NCBI RefSeq assembly: GCF_002813425.1
Contig: NZ_PHUL01000001.1
Location: forward strand, 2,115,001 to 2,179,000
DNA from: Cellulophaga sp. RHA19
GTDB taxonomy: Bacteria > Bacteroidota > Bacteroidia > Flavobacteriales > Flavobacteriaceae
DNA length: 64,000 bases
Direction: 5' to 3'
Shown: positions 36,013-45,265 of the stretch, piece by piece
Numbering within the stretch: the stretch's first letter is position 1
Layout of the letters: the number at the start of each line of letters is the position of its first letter
Made by a program: the position numbers and the translations under genes
The notes under the pieces: model-generated
Told to the model about the DNA's origin: nothing
Database searches by the model: none
The model's input: only the letters and a program-made list of their open reading frames with translations

Positions 36013-37194
36013 TTACTTTTTGTAGGAATTTAAAGCTTCTATAATTAGCTTACATCCTAAGGTAATTTCTTGGTTAGAAATGGTTAAAGGAGGGGAAATA
36101 CGTACCGCCTTTGGCTCAAACAATAACCAAAATAATATTAGTCTGTTTTTAGCACAGTGCATTACAACATGATTAGTTATATCTGCATTTGCTAACATAA
36201 CAGCTAACATTAAACCTTTACCACGAATCTCTTTTATATACTCGTGTTTTAATAGCTTTTTAAATAATTTTTCTTTTTCTAAAGTATCATTAATTATGTT
36301 ACTTGTAGTTAATTCTTGCAATGTAGCTAAACTGGCAGCTGCAATAACAGGATTACCGCCAAAAGTAGTTATATGGCCTAGTTTAGGCTGTGTTTGCAGG
36401 TTTTTCATTAGTTTGTTAGACGCAACAAAAGCACCTACAGGCATACCAGAAGCCATACCTTTACCAATTACTAAAATATCTGGAGTACAATTGTAATGCT
36501 CAAAAGCAAATAATTTACCTGTTCTACCAAATCCGGGTTGTATTTCATCTAAAATTAATAAAGCGCCAACCTCTGTACACCTAGCTTTTACTTTTTGCAA
36601 ATAGGTGTTTTTTGGTACTATAAAACCAGCACCACCTTGTATGGTTTCTAAAATTACAGCGGCTGTTTCTGTTGTAATTTTTGCTAAATCTTTTTCAGAA
36701 TTAAAAGTGATAAAAGTTGTGCCAGGAACTAAGGGTCTAAATGCACTTTTTTGAGATTCTGCTCCAGAAACACTCATACTACCCATAGTATTACCGTGAT
36801 AAGAATTGCATGCGGCAACTATTTTGTGTCTTCCTGTGGCTCTTTTAGCTAATTTTAAGGCGCCCTCAATGGCTTCTGTGCCAGAGTTAACCAAATATGT
36901 GGTTTCTAGATTAGAAGGTAATAGTGACGCTAAAAGTTTAGTGTAAGCTACCGCAGGCTCTTGCACATATTCGCCATATACCATTACGTGCATGTATTCT
37001 GATGCTTGCTTAGTTATTGCGGTTACTACTTTTGGGTGACAATGACCTAAAGTGCAAGCAGAAACACCCGCTACAAAATCTAAATGTGCATTGTTGTCTT
37101 GATCATAAATATAACTGCCGCTAGCTCTAGAAACTTGTAAAGTTAAAGGATGCGGACTAGTTTGTGCTTGGTAGTGTAAAAAGTCCTTTTTCAC
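36013..37194 (-). CDS. Class III PLP-dependent aminotransferase (acetylornithine/ornithine type)
   Basis: A 393-residue enzyme. Motifs: NSGTEAIEGALKLAKRAT (103-120), catalytic-domain DEIQPGFGRTG with Asp216, and the PLP lysine Lys245 in VIGKGMASGMPVG. The nearest named functions are acetylornithine, ornithine or 4-aminobutyrate aminotransferase. No arginine-pathway genes are near, so the substrate is undecided. The gene starts 7 bp after the OstA-like gene ends, and the two are probably one operon. Confidence 0.88.
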   Translation of the reverse strand: MKKDFLHYQAQTSPHPLTLQVSRASGSYIYDQDNNAHLDFVAGVSACTLGHCHPKVVTAITKQASEYMHVMVYGEYVQEPAVAYTKLLASLLPSNLETTYLVNSGTEAIEGALKLAKRATGRHKIVAACNSYHGNTMGSMSVSGAESQKSAFRPLVPGTTFITFNSEKDLAKITTETAAVILETIQGGAGFIVPKNTYLQKVKARCTEVGALLILDEIQPGFGRTGKLFAFEHYNCTPDILVIGKGMASGMPVGAFVASNKLMKNLQTQPKLGHITTFGGNPVIAAASLATLQELTTSNIINDTLEKEKLFKKLLKHEYIKEIRGKGLMLAVMLANADITNHVVMHCAKNRLILFWLLFEPKAVRISPPLTISNQEITLGCKLIIEALNSYKK

Positions 37195-37201
37195 CTGTAA
37201 T

Positions 37202-38929
37202 TTATTTTTGTTGCTTTAGTTTTGTACTTGGTACTGGCTTAGATAGTGTAGGTTTAGGTACTCCTTTTTTTCTTGTTGCCTTGGTATTGGGCGGGTTATT
37301 TATTGGATCTCCTTGGTTTTTATGACGCTCTTGTTCTTCTGCATCTATATCTATTGGGTTTGTAATTCCCCTTATAACTGGCAGAACAAGGTTGTTATCA
37401 TCTTCGCCAAAAATATCGTCCTTAGTGTAAATGCGCTGATCACCATACCAAACAAAACCTTTTAATTTTACACCTCTTTCTGGTTCTTGACCTTCTGGAA
37501 AAGTTTGGCCACTAGGGTTTATAAAGTAGGTAATAACATCTATAGCATTCTCTTGCATAAGCATACTTACTTTGCCACAAAGAGATTCATCTATACCTAT
37601 AAATTCATTTTGATCGTTATAGGAATAGTAGATAACCTCTACGTTTTGTACAAGGTCTATCATATTTAGCTCGTTATTTATAAACTTGCCAAATAAATTT
37701 TTACCTTTTGCTTGGTTATACCTCGTTTTGCTTATAGTATCTAGTGATATTATAAATGCATTATTTATCACTTTTAAGGAGTCTAATTTATCAGTCTCTA
37801 AATCGCTAATTAAATGTATGCTGTCCCCTGTCATTTGGTTGTCAATATTCCAAATAATAGGATTGGTAATAAGTTGTGTTATACCAGTTTTTTGATCAAA
37901 GTGAATAGAATCACATTTACCACTTATATCAGTTTTAAAAAATTTAGCATCTCTAAAAGCACGTATAACTCTATTGTCTGGTTTGCCAGTAATCATTAAT
38001 GTATCTCCGTGCATATACAAAGAGTCTTTCTCCATTACATTAATAGCAACTGCTCTTTTTGTGGCAAATATGGAATCTTTTTCTTTGTAAACTTCTGCAT
38101 AATGAGCTCTAATAACACCATCATTAACTGTGTCTGTAACCACTATGTTATTGGTAGCAGAGGCAAATTTTTTGCGTTTATTAAAGTAAACGCTATCGCC
38201 TTCAATAATTTTATTACTATAGTCTATGCGTGTATTTTTTATGCCATAACCAGTTTCTACTCTAGAGTCATAATAACCACGCTCACAATACATAACATAG
38301 TCTTTACCTGTAATTGTAGAAGGACCATACATATATACGTGCTCAGAATCTGTGTAATAATCCATTTGCTCAGACAAAACGTGGTATTTAGGATTTTCTA
38401 CTGTAACACTGTCTTGTAATTGGTATTTGTTGGTTTCCATAAAAAACCTGCCAATTCTACTTTTTATAACGTTAGCAGTATCTACAATTTTACCAAAATG
38501 TCTGTAGTAAGACTCTTGTTTTTCTCTGTCAAAATATAAAGTATCTGTAGTAAGTGTGGCATCTGGACTTTGTAAAACTACATTTTTAGATGCTTTTGCT
38601 AATTTAATGTCACCAAAATATTCTAGTTTGCCACTATCCATTTGTATAGAGTCTCCCTGTTGCATACGAACATTATCTATAGCAATAAGCTTATTTTTTT
38701 TAGGATAAAAAACAGCAACATCACACCAAAGTGTAGCACCTTGATGCTCAAACTCTACCTGTCTTTGGCTATCTCTACTAAATATAGATGCGCCTGGGTA
38801 CTTAACTTCATTCTTGGTAAAGTTAGCACCATGCACTATGTTTATTTGTTTTTTTTCTACGGGTTTATCTTGTGCGTTAACACCAAAAACAAATAAGATT
38901 AAACCAATAACTAATTTATATTTAAGCAA
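37202..38929 (-). CDS. OstA/LptA-like organic-solvent-tolerance protein
   Basis: A 575-residue secreted protein; the signal peptide ends near GVNAQ (residue 20). Repeated short beta strands of the LptA/OstA jellyroll type follow (for example DSGKLEYFGDIKLAKASKNV and PDATLTTDTLYFDR). Such proteins help carry lipopolysaccharide to the outer membrane. The start codon is TTG (38927-38929): an in-frame stop lies two codons upstream, no ATG precedes the signal peptide, and a -7 box sits about 16 nt upstream. The low-complexity C-terminus is rich in Lys, Pro and Asn. Confidence 0.85.
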   Translation of the reverse strand: MLKYKLVIGLILFVFGVNAQDKPVEKKQINIVHGANFTKNEVKYPGASIFSRDSQRQVEFEHQGATLWCDVAVFYPKKNKLIAIDNVRMQQGDSIQMDSGKLEYFGDIKLAKASKNVVLQSPDATLTTDTLYFDREKQESYYRHFGKIVDTANVIKSRIGRFFMETNKYQLQDSVTVENPKYHVLSEQMDYYTDSEHVYMYGPSTITGKDYVMYCERGYYDSRVETGYGIKNTRIDYSNKIIEGDSVYFNKRKKFASATNNIVVTDTVNDGVIRAHYAEVYKEKDSIFATKRAVAINVMEKDSLYMHGDTLMITGKPDNRVIRAFRDAKFFKTDISGKCDSIHFDQKTGITQLITNPIIWNIDNQMTGDSIHLISDLETDKLDSLKVINNAFIISLDTISKTRYNQAKGKNLFGKFINNELNMIDLVQNVEVIYYSYNDQNEFIGIDESLCGKVSMLMQENAIDVITYFINPSGQTFPEGQEPERGVKLKGFVWYGDQRIYTKDDIFGEDDNNLVLPVIRGITNPIDIDAEEQERHKNQGDPINNPPNTKATRKKGVPKPTLSKPVPSTKLKQQK

Positions 38930-38945
38930 TTCTTAAAATTTTGGT

Positions 38946-38953
38946 CAAAAATA
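38946..38953 (-). promoter_or_regulatory. Promoter -7 box of the OstA-like gene
   Basis: Minus-strand TATTTTTG matches TAnnTTTG. It lies 16 nt before the TTG start, giving a very short leader and supporting that start. Confidence 0.5.
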
Positions 38954-39026
38954 GGTTTTTTTTGATTGTTCTGATAACAGATTGGCATAGATTTATGAAT
39001 ATGAAGCTATGTGCCTAAAGAAGAGC

Positions 39027-39058
39027 AAAAAAAAAGCCACATTTTAAAAATGTGGCTT
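39027..39058 (-). terminator. Hairpin terminator after purA
   Basis: AAGCCACATTTT (39034-39045) pairs with AAAATGTGGCTT (39047-39058). Nine A residues before it give a T-run on the minus strand just past the purA stop. Confidence 0.88.
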
Positions 39059-39065
39059 AGTATGT

Positions 39066-40337
39066 TTATCTATTAATTGTCTGTTTTCTATCTGGACCAA
39101 CAGAAACAATTTTAATAGGAATTTCTAATTCTTTTTCTAGAAAATCTATATACTCGTTTAGTTCTTTAGGGAACTGAGAAGGATCTGTCATTTTAGTTAA
39201 ATCCTCTTTCCAACAAGGGAACTCTGTGTAAATAGGGTTTACATTTTCTGGCTCTATGTTGTATGGTAAATGAGATATGGTTTCACCTTTATACTCGTAA
39301 GCAGTACATACTTGTAGGCTGTCAAAACCAGAAAGTACATCGCCTTTCATCATATTTAATTGTGTAACACCATTAACTTGGCAAGCATATTTTAACGCAA
39401 CAAGGTCTAACCAACCACAACGGCGAGGTCTACCTGTTACAGCACCAAACTCATGACCAACTTTAGCCATATTAGCACCAACTTCATCAAACAATTCTGT
39501 TGGGAATGGGCCAGAACCTACACGTGTGGTATATGCTTTAAAAATACCATATACTTCTTTTACTTTATTAGGAGCAATTCCTAAGCCAGTACAAGCACCT
39601 GCTGCTGTTGTGTTAGATGATGTTACAAATGGGTATGTACCAAAATCTATATCTAATAAAGAACCTTGTGCACCTTCTGCTAATATAGTTTTTCCATCTT
39701 TAATAGCTTGGTTTAAATACTCTTCACTATCTATAAAAGTTAATTCTTTTAAACGCTCTACAGCATCAAAAAACTCAACTTCCATTTCATCTAAGTCATA
39801 TTGTATATCTACATTATAGAAACTAATCATAGTTTCATGCTTGTCTGCTAAATGACGATATTTTTCTTTCCAAGATTCTAATTCTAAGTCTCCAACACGC
39901 ATACCATTTCTACCAGTTTTATCCATATAAGTTGGACCAATACCTTTTAATGTAGAACCAATTTTTGCTTTTCCTTTAGATGCTTCAGAAGCTGCATCTA
40001 GTAAACGGTGCGTTGGTAAAATTAAATGTGCTTTTCTAGAAATAATAAGTTTAGCCTTATAGTCAATATCAAACTGGTCTAAACCTTCTAATTCTTTTAC
40101 AAAAACAACTGGGTCTATAACAACACCGTTACCAATAACGTTCATTGCTTTTTTGTGGAAAATTCCTGATGGAATAGTTCTAAGTACGTGTTTAATACCG
40201 TCAAATTCTAAAGTATGTCCAGCATTTGGACCACCTTGAAAACGCGCAATAATGTCGTAATCTTTAGTTAATACATCAACAATTTTTCCTTTTCCTTCGT
40301 CTCCCCATTGGAGTCCTAGTAGTAAATCTACTGCCAT
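39066..40337 (-). CDS. purA: Adenylosuccinate synthetase
   Basis: A 423-residue enzyme of full length. It has the P-loop-like GLQWGDEGKGK (Asp13), GGPNAGHTL (His41), and the GTP/IMP regions RVGSGPFPTE and TGRPRRCGW. It joins IMP and aspartate in AMP synthesis, using GTP. It is the last gene of a run with a Fur-type regulator 13 bp upstream and relA/spoT before that, and ends at a strong terminator. Confidence 0.97.
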   Translation of the reverse strand: MAVDLLLGLQWGDEGKGKIVDVLTKDYDIIARFQGGPNAGHTLEFDGIKHVLRTIPSGIFHKKAMNVIGNGVVIDPVVFVKELEGLDQFDIDYKAKLIISRKAHLILPTHRLLDAASEASKGKAKIGSTLKGIGPTYMDKTGRNGMRVGDLELESWKEKYRHLADKHETMISFYNVDIQYDLDEMEVEFFDAVERLKELTFIDSEEYLNQAIKDGKTILAEGAQGSLLDIDFGTYPFVTSSNTTAAGACTGLGIAPNKVKEVYGIFKAYTTRVGSGPFPTELFDEVGANMAKVGHEFGAVTGRPRRCGWLDLVALKYACQVNGVTQLNMMKGDVLSGFDSLQVCTAYEYKGETISHLPYNIEPENVNPIYTEFPCWKEDLTKMTDPSQFPKELNEYIDFLEKELEIPIKIVSVGPDRKQTINR

Positions 40338-40350
40338 TACTTGTAATTGG

Positions 40351-40800
40351 TTAGTTGTTTTCTTTTTTGTTTTTTGTTCCGTAGAAATATAGTGAGTGGT
40401 TTGTTATTTTAATATCAAACACATCTTCTATTGTTTTTTTAATTGACTGTATTCTAGGGTCACAAAATTCCATTACCTCTCCCGTATCTGTTAGTATAAC
40501 ATGATCATGTTGTCTATCAAAATACGATTTCTCATACTGAGCCTGATTTTTTCCAAACTGGTGCTTACGTACCAATTTGCAATCTAATAAAAGTTCAATA
40601 GTGTTGTACAAGGTTGCTCTACTTACTCTATAGTTTTTGTTTTTCATTTTGATATAAAGAGATTCTATATCAAAATGATCTTCACTTTCGTAAATTTCTT
40701 GGAGTATAGCGTAGCGTTCGGGAGTTTTTCTGTGTCCGTTTTCTTCTAAAAAAGTCGTGAAGACATTTTTTACAATGTCTTGATTTTTGTTACTACCCAT
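40351..40800 (-). CDS. Fur-family transcriptional regulator
   Basis: A 149-residue regulator with the Fur winged helix ([20 protein letters not shown] and [18 protein letters not shown]) and the metal-site segment HDHVI. The usual paired CxxC structural zinc motifs are absent: the position after HDHVI reads LTDTG, and the only later cysteine is in EFCDP. It may therefore sense iron, zinc or peroxide in a different way. It lies between relA/spoT and purA, with a -7 box 25 nt upstream. Its targets cannot be told from the window. Confidence 0.9.
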   Translation of the reverse strand: MGSNKNQDIVKNVFTTFLEENGHRKTPERYAILQEIYESEDHFDIESLYIKMKNKNYRVSRATLYNTIELLLDCKLVRKHQFGKNQAQYEKSYFDRQHDHVILTDTGEVMEFCDPRIQSIKKTIEDVFDIKITNHSLYFYGTKNKKENN

Positions 40801-40825
40801 AGTATTTCTACAGCTTTTCGGTTTG

Positions 40826-40833
40826 CAAATGTA
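40826..40833 (-). promoter_or_regulatory. Promoter -7 box upstream of the Fur-family gene
   Basis: Minus-strand TACATTTG matches TAnnTTTG, 25 nt before the start codon. It could give fur-purA its own promoter inside the relA-fur-purA run. Confidence 0.45.
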
Positions 40834-40842
40834 GTGTAAATT

Positions 40843-43047
40843 TTAAAGTCTAACTACTTTATCTATACCGTTAATTTTCTTTAAATTGTTAATAAGTTTA
40901 ATTAAGATGGAATTATTTTTAACTACAACCGTAATTTTTCCCGAGAAAGTACCGCCATCTGTACTAAAGTTAACACTCTTCATGTTAACGTGCATTTGTT
41001 GAGAAATAATTGAAGTTAAGTCACTAATTAAACCAATGTTGTCTATTCCTGTAAGTTTTATATTGGCAGTAAATTCTTGCTGAGAAGAATCTATCCATTT
41101 GGCCTGTATAATTCTGTAGGCATAGTTAGACTGCAAAGATATGGCATTTGGACAGTTTTTAGAGTGTACTTTAATACCTTCGTTTACACTAATAAAGCCA
41201 AATACATCATCACCAGGTATTGGGTTACAACATTGTGATAGTTTGTATTTTAGTTTTTCTTCTTCTTTACCAAAAACAAGCTGATCATATTTTGCTGTAA
41301 TCTCTTCCTTATCTATATTCTCTGGAGTAGGATTTCTTCTAATTCTATTTTTAAAAAAACTGATAAAAGCATTACTATATGACGATGCAAAATCTTTTAT
41401 TTTGTTGTTGTCTATAGAGCCAGTAGCTATTCTGTAAAATAAATCTAAACTTGTTTTTAACTTAAAGTGGGCTACCATTTTATTAATAGTATCCTCATTA
41501 AAAGCAATTTTTTGCGATTTTAATTTACGACGTAAAATTTCTTTACCTTCTTCAGCAATTTCTTTTTTCTCTTCTCTTAAAGATGATTTAATTTTAGATC
41601 TGGCACGTGCTGTAGTTGCATAATCTAGCCAACTTTGATTGGGTTTAGATTTGTCTGATGTTATTACCTCTACCTGGTCACCACTATGTAAAATAGTATT
41701 TAAAGGCACAAGCTTACCATTTACTTTAGTCCCTCTGGTTTTTAAACCAATTTCTGAGTGTATATGAAAGGCAAAATCTAAAGACGTAGCACCTTTTGGC
41801 AACGATTTTAAATCTCCTTGTGGTGTAAAAACAAATATCTCTTTAGAATATAGGTTTAGCTTAAATTCTTCAACAAAATCTACAGCATTAGTATTTGCAT
41901 TTTCTAAAGCCTCTTGTAGTCTGTTTAGCCAAACTTCAATGCCTTGTTCTTTTTGTTCTCCGTGTTTGTATTTAAAGTGAGCAGCATATCCTTTTTCTGC
42001 AATTTCATGCATACGCTCACTACGTATTTGTACCTCTACCCATTTGGCATCTGGTCCCATAACAGTAATATGCAAAGCTTCATAGCCAGTAGATTTGGGA
42101 GAAGAAATCCAATCTCTTAAACGCACTGGGTTTGGTGTAAAGTTATCTGTAACTACAGAGTAAATTTTCCAAGCTAAAAACTTTTCGTTTGCTTTGTCAG
42201 ACTTATAAATAATACGAATAGCAAACTTGTCATAAATTTCATCAAAAGGTACATTCTGAACTTTCATTTTTCTACGAATAGAAAAAATAGACTTCATTCG
42301 GCCTTTAATGGTATAATTTAAACCTTCTTTATCTAAGGAGTCTTCTATAGTATGTGAAAAAGAGTCAATATATTCTTGTTGCTCTTCTTTTGTTTCTTCA
42401 ATTTTATCCTGAATGTCATTATAAACTTCAGGTTCTGTATACTTTAAACTTAAATCTTCTAATTCAGTTTTAATATTGTAAAGTCCAATTCTATGAGCAA
42501 GTGGCGCATAAATATATAAAGTTTCAGAAGCTATTTTTAATTGCTTGTACTCTGGCATAGAATCCATAGTAAGCATATTGTGGTAACGGTCTGCAATTTT
42601 TATAATAATAACCCTAACGTCATCATTTAAGGTTAGTAGCATTTTTCTAAAATTCTCTGCCTGTTGAGATACGTTCATATCTTTTTTAAGGTGAGCAATT
42701 TTTGTTAAACCATCTACAATTTTAGCAACCGTTTCTCCAAACATACGCTCTATATCTGCAAGTGTATACTCGGTATCCTCTACAACATCATGCAATAGGG
42801 CAGAGGCTATAGAAACAGCATCTAAACCAATTTCTGAAGCTACAATTCTAGCAACAGCTATTGGATGAAAAATATAGGCTTCGCCAGATTTTCTACGTTG
42901 GTCCTTGTGTGCATCCACAGCAATCTCAAACGCAGATCTAATAAGCTTTTTATCATCATCAGAAAGTGTTAAGTAACTAACGCGCAGTAATTCTTTATAC
43001 TGGCGTGTAATTTCTTTATTTTCTTTTTCTATTTCCGCTTCCGTCAT
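40843..43047 (-). CDS. RelA/SpoT-family (p)ppGpp synthetase/hydrolase
   Basis: A 734-residue bifunctional type protein. The HD hydrolase domain (about 35-190) keeps its metal pair in LLHDVVEDTEY (His86-Asp87). The synthetase domain follows (YDKFAIRIIYKS), then a TGS domain (about 400-460, FVFTPQGDLKSLPKGATSLD) and a C-terminal ACT domain (about 660-734). It makes and degrades (p)ppGpp in the stringent response. It is upstream of fur and purA on the same strand. Both active sites look intact. Confidence 0.95.
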   Translation of the reverse strand: MTEAEIEKENKEITRQYKELLRVSYLTLSDDDKKLIRSAFEIAVDAHKDQRRKSGEAYIFHPIAVARIVASEIGLDAVSIASALLHDVVEDTEYTLADIERMFGETVAKIVDGLTKIAHLKKDMNVSQQAENFRKMLLTLNDDVRVIIIKIADRYHNMLTMDSMPEYKQLKIASETLYIYAPLAHRIGLYNIKTELEDLSLKYTEPEVYNDIQDKIEETKEEQQEYIDSFSHTIEDSLDKEGLNYTIKGRMKSIFSIRRKMKVQNVPFDEIYDKFAIRIIYKSDKANEKFLAWKIYSVVTDNFTPNPVRLRDWISSPKSTGYEALHITVMGPDAKWVEVQIRSERMHEIAEKGYAAHFKYKHGEQKEQGIEVWLNRLQEALENANTNAVDFVEEFKLNLYSKEIFVFTPQGDLKSLPKGATSLDFAFHIHSEIGLKTRGTKVNGKLVPLNTILHSGDQVEVITSDKSKPNQSWLDYATTARARSKIKSSLREEKKEIAEEGKEILRRKLKSQKIAFNEDTINKMVAHFKLKTSLDLFYRIATGSIDNNKIKDFASSYSNAFISFFKNRIRRNPTPENIDKEEITAKYDQLVFGKEEEKLKYKLSQCCNPIPGDDVFGFISVNEGIKVHSKNCPNAISLQSNYAYRIIQAKWIDSSQQEFTANIKLTGIDNIGLISDLTSIISQQMHVNMKSVNFSTDGGTFSGKITVVVKNNSILIKLINNLKKINGIDKVVRL

Positions 43048-43090
43048 ATAAACTAAAATTACATTAAAGTTTGGTAATAATCAACAAAAA

Positions 43091-44317
43091 TTATTTTTTT
43101 AAATTGTTAATTCGGTCAATTAGCGTAGGGTGGGAGTAGTTCATAAAAACATACGCAGGGTGTGGCGTAAGATTGCTTAAACTAGTTTTAGATAGTTTTT
43201 TTAAGGAGGTAATTAACGGGGAAGAAGCATATGTTTTTTTTGCGTAATCATCTGCTTGGTATTCAAATTTTCTAGATAAGTAATTCATTATTAGGCTTGT
43301 AATTTCTGATATTGGACTGTATAATATTCCAAATCCTATTAAAGCCGCATGAAAACTAGGTACAGTAACACCAATTGCCAAAGAAATACTTGGGGTATTT
43401 ATAAAGATTGATAAAATGTACAATGTTAAACCAGTAAGCAAAATTGAAGCCGTTAAATTAAATAGAATATGCTTGCGTTTGTAATGACCAACCTCATGCG
43501 CTAAAACGGCAATAATCTCTTCTTCATCTAAATCTTTAACAAGTGTATCATACAACGTAATTCTTTTTTGTTTACCAAAACCAGAAAAGTATGCATTTGC
43601 TTTTGTAGATCTCTTAGAGCCATCTATTATAAAAATATTCTGTAGTTCAAAGCCAACTTTTTTAGCATACGCTTCAATCTTTGTTTTAAGGGTTCCATTT
43701 TCTAAAGGTGTTTGCTTGTTAAAAAGCGGTACAATTAGCTTGCTATAAAACATATTCATAAAAATAGAAATAGTAGCAATTACTGCCCAAGCATACACCC
43801 AAAAATTAGTGCCAGCCCAATTATAAAACCATATTACTAATGCCAAAAGTGCACCGCCAATAATGGCAGTTAAAAACCAACTTTTAATTAAATCTATAAA
43901 AAACAGTTTTTTAGTGGTTTTATTAAAGCCAAATTTTTCTTCAATAACAAAAGTGCTATAGTAAGATAAAGGAACATTTAGTATACTGTTGCCTATCATT
44001 ATTATCCCAAAAAATATAGTGGCAATTAAAATAGGGTTGTCTGTTATGCTACGCGCAAGATTATCTACCCAAGCAAATCCTCCAAAAAGCAAAAAGGAAA
44101 GTGTTAATAATACAGAAAAACTACCAGAAAAAATACCGAACCTGTAATTAGCCGTTTTGTATCGTTGAGATTTTATGTACTCTTCTTTATTAAAGATACC
44201 ATCTAATTCTTGAGGTATAGCTTCTTTAAATTTTTTAGCATTTAAATAATCTACAATGGCATCTATTAAAAATTGAAGTATAATAATACCAAGTATTACG
44301 TAAAAAAGAATACTCAT
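43091..44317 (-). CDS. M48-family membrane zinc metalloprotease (Ste24-like)
   Basis: A 408-residue protein with about six to eight membrane segments. The zinc motif HEVGH is at about residue 273 (LAHEVGHYKRKH), and the third ligand is in EYQADDYA. This layout fits Ste24/CAAX-protease-type enzymes, which in bacteria act in membrane-protein quality control. It stands between relA/spoT and the SpoU methyltransferase on the same strand. The substrate is unknown. Confidence 0.9.
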   Translation of the reverse strand: MSILFYVILGIIILQFLIDAIVDYLNAKKFKEAIPQELDGIFNKEEYIKSQRYKTANYRFGIFSGSFSVLLTLSFLLFGGFAWVDNLARSITDNPILIATIFFGIIMIGNSILNVPLSYYSTFVIEEKFGFNKTTKKLFFIDLIKSWFLTAIIGGALLALVIWFYNWAGTNFWVYAWAVIATISIFMNMFYSKLIVPLFNKQTPLENGTLKTKIEAYAKKVGFELQNIFIIDGSKRSTKANAYFSGFGKQKRITLYDTLVKDLDEEEIIAVLAHEVGHYKRKHILFNLTASILLTGLTLYILSIFINTPSISLAIGVTVPSFHAALIGFGILYSPISEITSLIMNYLSRKFEYQADDYAKKTYASSPLITSLKKLSKTSLSNLTPHPAYVFMNYSHPTLIDRINNLKK

Positions 44318-44368
44318 AAATATAGTTATAGGTGGTGGTTTGGTTTCGTTTTGTAAAAATAGTAAATA

Positions 44369-45169
44369 CTAGCCTCTTTGTCGCTTTGCTTCAAAAATAA
44401 CTATAGCAGCAGCAACAGAAACGTTCATAGAATCTATTTGTCCTTCCATAGGAATTATAATATTCTGGGTAGAATTGTCTAGCCATTGGTTAGATAAGCC
44501 AGTTGCTTCTGTACCAACTACAATAGCAGAGCCACTAGTGTAATCTATAGTAGTATATGTTTTTGAAGCAGTTAACGCAGCACAATAGGTAGCAATATTA
44601 TTTTCTTTTAAATAAGTTATAATTTCTGTTGTTGTGCCAGTTGCAATTTTAGTAGTAAAAACACAACCAACACTAGAGCGTATAATGTTTGGGTTATAAA
44701 GGTCTGTTTTAGGGTTAGCAATAATAACAGCATCTAAATTTGCTGCATCTGCCGTACGTAACAATGCACCAATATTACCTGGTTTTTCTGGCGCTTCTGC
44801 TATTAAAATTAAAGGTTTTTTAGTGCTAAGTTGTAAACTGTTTAAGTTGTGTTCTTTACTATTTACAAGTGCAACAACGCCTTCTGTAGTAGATCTGTAT
44901 GCTATTTTTTGATATACATCTAAACTTACTTCTATTACCTCTGCAGAGCTGTTTTTTATAAGTGAATTTAGCGCTTCATTAGAAATTAAATCTTTACAAA
45001 AAAACAAAGTTTCTATAATATAACCACCTTTTAAAGCGAGTTGAAGCTCTCTAGCGCCTTCTAAAACAAATATGTTAGTTTTTTTGCGTTCTCTAGACTT
45101 ATCTTTAAGTACTAAAGTTTTCTTAATTAACGGGTTCTGGAGGCTGGTAATTTGTTTAAATGTATTCAT
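44369..45169 (-). CDS. SpoU/TrmH-family RNA 2'-O-methyltransferase
   Basis: A 266-residue protein with an N-terminal RNA-binding part (SLQNPLIKKTLVLKDKSRER) and a SPOUT catalytic domain: EAPEKPGNIGALLRTADAA (motif 1), VVGTEATGLSNQWL (motif 2), and IPMEGQIDSMNVSVAAAI (motif 3, knot). I use the ATG at 45167-45169; a longer frame adds 14 residues. It methylates ribose in rRNA or tRNA; the exact site is not predictable. It is divergent from the lipoprotein gene at 45266. Confidence 0.92.
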   Translation of the reverse strand: MNTFKQITSLQNPLIKKTLVLKDKSRERKKTNIFVLEGARELQLALKGGYIIETLFFCKDLISNEALNSLIKNSSAEVIEVSLDVYQKIAYRSTTEGVVALVNSKEHNLNSLQLSTKKPLILIAEAPEKPGNIGALLRTADAANLDAVIIANPKTDLYNPNIIRSSVGCVFTTKIATGTTTEIITYLKENNIATYCAALTASKTYTTIDYTSGSAIVVGTEATGLSNQWLDNSTQNIIIPMEGQIDSMNVSVAAAIVIFEAKRQRG

Positions 45170-45265
45170 TGCAACAAAAGTAATGTAATATTGTAAATTA
45201 TATATTAGCATTACGACTATTTGTAACTTATAATTATAGATAACTAATAATTTAAATTTTAAAGA

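Noticed and set aside
38009..38419. 136-residue plus-strand frame opposite the OstA-like gene.
   Set aside because: It mirrors the repeat pattern of the real gene, is rich in Ile, Cys and Phe, and has no start context.
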